This document shows positions 6,557-10,163 of a stretch of DNA of 10,163 bases, piece by piece. Numbering within the stretch: the stretch's first letter is position 1; every line of letters starts with the position of its first letter. Source of the DNA: an uncultured Rhodocyclaceae bacterium (GTDB lineage Bacteria; Pseudomonadota; Gammaproteobacteria; Burkholderiales; Rhodocyclaceae); the NCBI GenBank assembly GCA_937892345.1, contig CALAGF010000244.1, positions 1 through 10,163 on the forward strand. Reading direction: 5' to 3'. The notes beneath the pieces are model-generated. The model saw only the letters and a list, made by a program, of their open reading frames with translations, had not been told where the DNA came from and made no database searches. The translations under genes and the position numbers were made by a program.

Positions 6557-7537
6557 ATGAAAATCGATGATATCGTAACTGCATATGTGCAAAACGTTGG
6601 CATGCCAAGAAAAAACGAGGACTTGATAAATTCAAGCCACAAATCAGCCTCTGTAACCAGTACCGCAGAGTCCAACCAAAGCACCTCAGTGTCTTTGAGC
6701 GGTAGAGCAATCATGCTCTCGCGCCTGTTCGGCACACAAAATTCCAATACCGAACCACCTGTAGTGTCTGGGGTTAACGGAATGGACCTCAAGCACATCG
6801 GCATGAGCCCCCAAAATTTCCTGACCACGAGCGATCGTGCACTTCTATCAGACATGTATGAATACGCACAGCAGCAAGGCGCAGACCTCCAGAATGTGGA
6901 TCAGTTGGCATACGCACTGGGTACTTACCGGCAGAGCAATGACGGGCGTTCCATGTCAAGCTTCAATGGGGGAAATAGCTTTGATTTAGAGGGGCATCAA
7001 CTGACGGTTAGCTTTAACGAAAAAGATGCGGCGACCGCTGCCCGGATTCTGAATGGAGATGCAATCAACAGCACCAAGCTTGACCAGGGGTTTTTGCGCT
7101 ACACCCTTGACCCCGGCTATGGGGCCCTAAGCAACACGAGCGACTTTGAGTTCATGGAACAAATGGTCATCAAGTTTTCGGACGTAGGTGCGAAGCAAAT
7201 GTCGCTCCCCTCAAAGTTCTCGACTTTTTCTTATAGGGTAATTAACGAAAGTGCCGTCTTTACTGCCTCAAAGCAAATCTTGAACCCTAATCCAGCCTCC
7301 ACGTTCAAGCCGCAAATAATCAACGACAACGGGAAGTGGATTGTTCTGGATCCAAGCGTGCTAGAAGATAATTTATTTGAGCAGGCTCTCACACAACAAA
7401 AAATGAAACTTACTACCAGCCAGAACGAAATGATCGTCAATACGCTCTTCGCCAACGATCACAAGGTATCAAAAAACAGCCAATTATTCGACGTACTCAA
7501 GCTGTTGAGCATACCCGGCACAACAAAGAAACCATGA
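6557..7537 (+). CDS. Leaderless, cysteine-free 326-residue protein of unknown function (pair 0)
   Basis: I do not recognise this protein with confidence. There is no signal peptide or membrane segment. Residues 25-46 are strongly Ser/Thr-rich and look disordered, followed by a short motif SLSGRAIMLSRLFG (46-59). A mixed region follows (about 95-205), containing YEYAQQQGADLQNVDQLAYA, SFDLEGHQLTVSFNEKDAAT and GFLRYTLDPGYG, which looks like a folded alpha/beta domain. The C-terminal third is Asn/Gln/Lys-rich with helical stretches. There is no cysteine in 326 residues, a trait often seen in exported proteins. The start is supported by the Shine-Dalgarno at 6544-6550. The gene lies 61 nt after a small Sec-secreted protein, echoing the two - strand pairs further right. 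It converges with the - strand cassette; 83 nt separate the two stops. An exported effector or a regulatory partner of the small protein are both possible. Confidence 0.82.
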   Translation: MKIDDIVTAYVQNVGMPRKNEDLINSSHKSASVTSTAESNQSTSVSLSGRAIMLSRLFGTQNSNTEPPVVSGVNGMDLKHIGMSPQNFLTTSDRALLSDMYEYAQQQGADLQNVDQLAYALGTYRQSNDGRSMSSFNGGNSFDLEGHQLTVSFNEKDAATAARILNGDAINSTKLDQGFLRYTLDPGYGALSNTSDFEFMEQMVIKFSDVGAKQMSLPSKFSTFSYRVINESAVFTASKQILNPNPASTFKPQIINDNGKWIVLDPSVLEDNLFEQALTQQKMKLTTSQNEMIVNTLFANDHKVSKNSQLFDVLKLLSIPGTTKKP

Positions 7538-7568
7538 AATCACAATTTGTGAGATACAACAAAGATAT

Positions 7569-7595
7569 AAAACCCGGCAAAAACCACCGAGTTTT
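7569..7595 (-). terminator. Intrinsic terminator of cassette copy 1
   Basis: On the - strand a 9-bp stem forms between AAAACTCGG and CCGGGTTTT (one G-U pair) around a 9-nt loop, ending in the T-rich arm. It lies 25 nt beyond the stop of the small secreted gene. On the + strand the same stem has a C-A mismatch, so it suits the - strand better, but it may also serve the converging 326-residue gene. Confidence 0.65.
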
Positions 7596-7620
7596 ATATT
7601 CAGAATGACGACAAGATTGC

Positions 7621-8061
7621 CTATTTCATTACGAAATCGACCGTCCATGCATATGTAGTCAGGTTGGTAGAGGTAATGGTGGCGGTGCAGATCGCTCCGC
7701 CGCTAGCCGTCGCGGTCTTGTTCCATTTCGGGATTTTGTAGCCGCCGGGTTGCAGCGCATTGACGAAGGTTGTGCTGAACACGCAGGTCTTGGAACCGAT
7801 TTTATAGCGGACGTTTGCATAGTTGACGTCCGGGCTGATCAGGCTGGTGACGGTATAGACATCGTTGGTTCCGGCAGGTCTTTTTGTTGTCGGCTTGGGT
7901 GAAGCATTTGCATAGGTGCTGGTTTCATTGCTGGTAACAATGGTGTAGGTTGCTTCTGCGGTAGCTTGGTTCTTGAAGGTAACCGTTACGGGCGGTCCTG
8001 CAATTGCTGCCGTGGCGGCAAAAATGGAGGTGGCGGCGAGCAACTTGGGCAACAATTTCAT
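7621..8061 (-). CDS. Small Sec-secreted two-cysteine protein, cassette copy 1
   Basis: I do not recognise this 146-residue protein. Residues 1-21 form a textbook Sec signal peptide (MKLLPKLLAATSIFAATAAIA, with AIA/GPP as the probable cleavage point; only these residues are hydrophobic). The mature protein of about 125 residues is predicted mostly beta: VTVTFKN, ATYTIVTS, YTVTSLI, YANVRYKIG, and a final strand YAWTVDFVMK. It has exactly two cysteines (Cys93 and Cys125), probably disulfide-bonded in the periplasm. The ATG overlaps the stop of the leaderless gene by 4 nt (ATGA) and has its own Shine-Dalgarno (AAGGAG, 8068-8073) inside that gene, so the two are translated together. It is a close paralogue of the gene at 9029-9433: the signal peptide and C-terminal half match closely, while residues about 31-72 differ. 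A secreted structural protein, exporter substrate or periplasmic immunity protein would all fit. Confidence 0.85.
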   Translation of the reverse strand: MKLLPKLLAATSIFAATAAIAGPPVTVTFKNQATAEATYTIVTSNETSTYANASPKPTTKRPAGTNDVYTVTSLISPDVNYANVRYKIGSKTCVFSTTFVNALQPGGYKIPKWNKTATASGGAICTATITSTNLTTYAWTVDFVMK

Positions 8062-8888
8062 GTATTACTCCTTACGGTTGGTGATTCAGTGATGTTTTTC
8101 TTTTGGAAAAGCTCGTCGGTTTGCAGCGGGCTTTGCGCGAATAGCATTTCGATCAGGTTCATGGGGTTTTCGCTTTTCCCCTCCGCCTGGTGCGTGCGAT
8201 AGTTGAAATCCCGGCTTATTTTTGACTCCAGATCGCTGGCATAATCTTTTGGATATTGCGCTTGCTCGATCGTGGGCAGCTCCTTGAAGTGGTCAAGGAC
8301 GGAGCTGAAGAAATTGGTCATTTTCCCCGTCCGGTTATATTCATCCATGGCTTGGGCTGCGACTTTTACACGCCAAGCCTGTTCCCTATCATCCGATTCA
8401 TAGTAAGCCGCTCTACGTTCATTGATGGTGTAGTTTCCGCTGTCGTCATAGATGATGTTGGACAGTTGTTCTCTCGACAGGCTACCAAAAGGGTTTTTCA
8501 CCGATCTGCTGCCCCTGTCCGAGCTAGTGACGAATTCCGTTGCTTGCTTAGCTCTTGCTAACAACTCTGGATCGTCAGTCTTAGGAACCTCGTTGTTGTA
8601 CTTGGCTTTGTTAGCTTGGTAGGCGTCACCAAGTATTTGATCTAGCAAAGAGTTCGCCTTGTCGGCCAATTCTGAACGGCTGAGCATTTTGTCCCGAGCC
8701 TCTGCGCGGCTGGCACTGTCCGCCAATTGGCTGGCTAGCGTGGAAATCGTCAGCGTGCCGCCGCCTTGGGTGCCTGATGCGCCCTGATTTTTCGAGGCGT
8801 CAGAAACAAGCTCGGTCGCCGAAGCCGCCTTGAACGCCACCGCATTGCCTGTTTGGGCAGTGGAATACGAACCAATAGAGCTGACCAT
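8058..8888 (-). CDS. Leaderless, cysteine-free 276-residue protein of unknown function, cassette copy 1
   Basis: I do not recognise a named family. The first 45 residues are Ser/Ala/Gly/Thr-rich and look disordered, with no signal peptide. Next comes TLTISTLASQLADSASRAEA (45-64), then a charged helical region (RDKMLSRSELADKA) and segments strongly conserved with the second copy: PELLARAKQATEFV (107-120), NPFGSLSREQLS (132-143), INERRAA (155-161), and KDYASDLESKISRDFNYRTH (214-233). There is no cysteine and no membrane segment. The start is supported by GGAGG (8894-8898) 5 nt upstream. The stop overlaps the small secreted gene as ATGA. The conserved C-terminal SPTVRSN is encoded by the region holding the next gene's Shine-Dalgarno. 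The copy at 9430-10163 is about 70% identical by eye. Possible roles are an exported effector or a cytoplasmic partner of the secreted protein. Confidence 0.85.
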   Translation of the reverse strand: MVSSIGSYSTAQTGNAVAFKAASATELVSDASKNQGASGTQGGGTLTISTLASQLADSASRAEARDKMLSRSELADKANSLLDQILGDAYQANKAKYNNEVPKTDDPELLARAKQATEFVTSSDRGSRSVKNPFGSLSREQLSNIIYDDSGNYTINERRAAYYESDDREQAWRVKVAAQAMDEYNRTGKMTNFFSSVLDHFKELPTIEQAQYPKDYASDLESKISRDFNYRTHQAEGKSENPMNLIEMLFAQSPLQTDELFQKKNITESPTVRSNT

Positions 8889-8893
8889 AACTG

Positions 8894-8898
8894 CCTCC
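8894..8898 (-). promoter_or_regulatory. Shine-Dalgarno setting the start of the 276-residue gene
   Basis: On the - strand GGAGG lies 5 nt before the ATG at 8888. Only about 54 nt separate this start from the terminator of cassette copy 2, and I see no convincing -35/-10 pair there. Confidence 0.75.
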
Positions 8899-8942
8899 GT
8901 GAGCCTGGAACCTGTGCGAAAAAACGAACCGGCCGTAATATG

Positions 8943-8972
8943 AAAAACCCGGCAAAAATCACCGGGCTTTTT
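8943..8972 (-). terminator. Intrinsic terminator of cassette copy 2
   Basis: On the - strand GCCCGG pairs with CCGGGT, flanked by an A-tract and a T-tract, giving a stem of about 10 bp with one G-U pair and an 8-9 nt loop before TTTTT. It is the counterpart of the hairpin at 7569-7595 and lies about 20 nt past the ancestral stop of the second small gene. Confidence 0.7.
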
Positions 8973-8990
8973 GGACGATGCTCAAATTGC

Positions 8991-9045
8991 CTATTTCATT
9001 ACGAAATCGACCGTCCATGCATAGGTGGTCAGGTTGGTAGAGGTA
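8991..9045 (-). pseudogene. Orphaned 3' end of the second small secreted gene
   Basis: This stretch is nearly identical to the end of the copy 1 gene and still encodes STNLTTYAWTVDFVMK followed by TAG, but in a frame shifted by one base. Copy 1 has two adjacent A bases at the site (GGTAATGG, + strand) where copy 2 has one (GGTATGG, near 9045). Restoring the base gives a 147-residue protein. The remaining base differences here from copy 1 are silent. Confidence 0.85.
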
Positions 9046-9433
9046 TGGTGGCGGTGCAGATCGCTCCGCCGCTAGCCGTTGCGGTCTTGTTCCATTGCGG
9101 GATTTTGTAGCCGCCGGGTTGCAGCGCATTGACGAAGGTTGTGCTGAACACGCAGGTCTTGGAACCGATTTTATAGCGGACGTTTGCATAGTTGACGTCC
9201 GGGCTGATCAGGCTGGTGACGGCGTAAGAGTTAGAGCCTAACTTCGAAACGGTCGTGGCCGGTTTTGGAGAGGCGTTGGCGTATGTGCTTGATTCGTTGC
9301 TGGTGACAATCGCATAAGTTGCATCTGTGGTGGTGTTGTTATTTTTGAAGGTCACCGTTACAGGTGGCCCCGCAATTGCAGCCGTGGCGGCGAAGATGGA
9401 GGTGGCGGCGAGCAGTTTTGGCAACAATTTCAT
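9029..9433 (-). CDS. Small Sec-secreted two-cysteine protein, cassette copy 2, frameshifted C-terminus
   Basis: This paralogue of the 7621-8061 product has the same 21-residue signal peptide and two cysteines (Cys94 and Cys126). As written, the protein is 134 residues: the first 130 align with copy 1, then a one-base deletion replaces the last strand (STNLTTYAWTVDFVMK) with PLPT and an early stop. Loss of a terminal beta strand would probably harm folding. The central part (about residues 31-77) differs from copy 1, while a 125-nt block (9098-9222) is identical to 7729-7853. The ATG overlaps the leaderless gene as ATGA, with AAGGAG at 9440-9445. It is either a very recent loss-of-function allele or a sequencing error; the silent-only differences after the shift argue that any decay has just begun. 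Confidence 0.8.
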   Translation of the reverse strand: MKLLPKLLAATSIFAATAAIAGPPVTVTFKNNNTTTDATYAIVTSNESSTYANASPKPATTVSKLGSNSYAVTSLISPDVNYANVRYKIGSKTCVFSTTFVNALQPGGYKIPQWNKTATASGGAICTATIPLPT

Positions 9434-10163
9434 GGATTACTCCTTACGGTTGGTGAGTCAGTGGCGTTTTTTGGCTCTTGGGGTAGTTCATTGGCTTGTT
9501 GCGGGCTTTGCTCGAATAGCATCTCGATCAAGCTCATGGGGTCTTTGCCTTTACCCTCTGCCTGGTGCGTGCGGTAGTTAAAGTCCAGATCAATCTTGGA
9601 CTGTAGGTCACTGGCGTAATCTTTTGGATATTGCGCTTGCTCGATGGCAGGCAGTTCCTTGAAGTGGTCAAGTACGGCACTGAAAAAATTGGTCAGTTTC
9701 CCCGACTCGTTATATTCCGCTATGGCTTGAGCTATTACCTTCTCGCGCCATGCTTCTTCCTGCTTGGATGATTCCATCCAAGCAGCGCGACGCTCATTGA
9801 CTGTATAAATGCTACTATCATCATTGATGATATCTGATAACTGTGCACGCGATAGACCGGAAAAAGGATTTTTCTCATTCCCGGTATTACTGCTTCTATT
9901 AACAAACTCTGTGGCTTGCTTGGCCCTAGCCAACAATTCTGGATCGCTGGTCTTTGGAACTTCGCTGTCGTGTATTTTCTTGTTGGCTTGGTAAGAGTCT
10001 CCTGATATTTGACCCAGAAGGTTTTTCGCCTTGTCAGCCAATTCCGAGCGGGTGAGTGTTTTATCCCGCTCTTCGGCACGGCTGGCGCTCGCGGCCAGTT
10101 GTCGGGCCAGCGTGGAAATCGTCAGCGTGCCGCCGCCTTGGGTGCCTGATGCGCCCTGATTTT
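9430..10163 (-). CDS. Leaderless, cysteine-free protein, cassette copy 2, 5' end beyond window
   Basis: The frame stays open to the right edge, so the 5' part of the gene is missing. The 244 visible residues start at the equivalent of copy 1 residue 34 (NQGASGTQGGG) and align along their full length at about 70% identity by eye. Conserved blocks include PELLARAKQATEFV, VNERRAA, LDHFKELPAIEQAQYPKDYA and DFNYRTHQAEGK. Copy-specific stretches are around the NRSSNTGNEK loop and the C-terminal ELPQEPKNATD. There is no cysteine. A TTG at 10041 could be taken as a start, but homology continues well upstream of it, so it is internal. The stop overlaps the small secreted gene by 4 nt, as in copy 1. 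Function is unknown. Confidence 0.85.
   Translation of the reverse strand, partial: NQGASGTQGGGTLTISTLARQLAASASRAEERDKTLTRSELADKAKNLLGQISGDSYQANKKIHDSEVPKTSDPELLARAKQATEFVNRSSNTGNEKNPFSGLSRAQLSDIINDDSSIYTVNERRAAWMESSKQEEAWREKVIAQAIAEYNESGKLTNFFSAVLDHFKELPAIEQAQYPKDYASDLQSKIDLDFNYRTHQAEGKGKDPMSLIEMLFEQSPQQANELPQEPKNATDSPTVRSNP

Larger units (their letters stand above)
7569..8898 (-). repeat. Cassette copy 1: tandem duplicate of a two-gene unit
   Basis: This unit contains a Shine-Dalgarno, a leaderless gene, an overlapping small secreted gene and a terminator. The same order, with the same overlap and an equivalent terminator, recurs from 8943 to beyond the right edge. The distance between equivalent points is about 1,370 nt (for example the TAG codons at 7621 and 8991). 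Identity is patchy: some blocks are near-perfect and others are clearly diverged. Confidence 0.85.
8943..10163 (-). repeat. Cassette copy 2: tandem duplicate, cut by window edge
   Basis: It has the same gene order, ATGA overlap, Shine-Dalgarno position and terminator as copy 1. The last 55 nt of the window (10109-10163) are identical to 8737-8791, so the homology is still strong at the edge and the unit continues to the right. Confidence 0.85.

Noticed and set aside
6088..6855. Long open frame on the - strand (255 codons)
   Set aside because: It lies antisense across two + strand genes that have a signal peptide, good Shine-Dalgarno context or sensible composition. Its translation has no recognisable domain and a random-looking composition.
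7540..7552. Dyad TCACAA-T-TTGTGA
   Set aside because: It is short, lies downstream of both converging genes, and has no T-run, so neither an operator nor a terminator role is supported.
9430..10041. TTG at 10041 as the true start of the second leaderless gene
   Set aside because: The frame is open and homologous to copy 1 all the way to the window edge, so this TTG is an internal leucine.
7569..10163. Tandem repeats as an integron cassette or CRISPR array
   Set aside because: There are no attC-like sites, integrase gene, or short regularly spaced repeats; the repeat is a duplicated two-gene coding unit.

Overview
The window looks like an accessory region of a Gram-negative gammaproteobacterium, most likely a pseudomonad. 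The clues are an outer-membrane efflux protein, a Tn3-type resolvase, Sec signal peptides of Gram-negative type, and moderate-GC cargo. The genus is an inference from general style, not from a marker gene.

Left part (1-1224, + strand): the 3' part of a MntA-type nucleotidyltransferase antitoxin, a HepT-type HEPN toxin overlapping it by 4 nt, and a Tn3-family serine resolvase. This is the stability and mobility module of a transposon or plasmid. Only 7 nt separate the resolvase stop from the next gene.

Middle (1232-5890, + strand): a four-gene tripartite exporter operon. It encodes a MacB/LolD-class ATPase, a MacB/FtsX-class permease, a TolC-like outer-membrane protein and a HlyD/MacA-like adaptor. 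All three internal junctions overlap by exactly 8 nt, so the operon should be translationally coupled. The adaptor seems to end slightly early.

Right part (6043-10163): three two-gene pairs of unrecognised proteins. Each pair has one small protein (about 125-129 mature residues) with a Sec signal peptide and exactly two cysteines, and one larger leaderless protein with a Ser/Thr-rich N-terminus and no cysteine. The + strand pair (6043-6495 and 6557-7537) runs secreted-then-leaderless. Two tandem, convergently oriented - strand copies (8058-8888 with 7621-8061; 9430-10163 with 9029-9433) run leaderless-then-secreted with an ATGA overlap, and each ends at a terminator hairpin. The two copies are mosaics of near-identical and diverged blocks. 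The second small gene has a one-base frameshift near its 3' end. The second leaderless gene runs off the right edge, so the array may continue.

Working hypothesis (inference): the exporter serves this cassette array. MacB-type systems expel substrates that have already reached the periplasm, which suits the Sec-dependent small proteins. A competing reading is that each pair is an effector with a periplasmic immunity protein. The sequence alone does not decide between them. No gene-free stretch exceeds 300 bases; the longest is 5891-6042.
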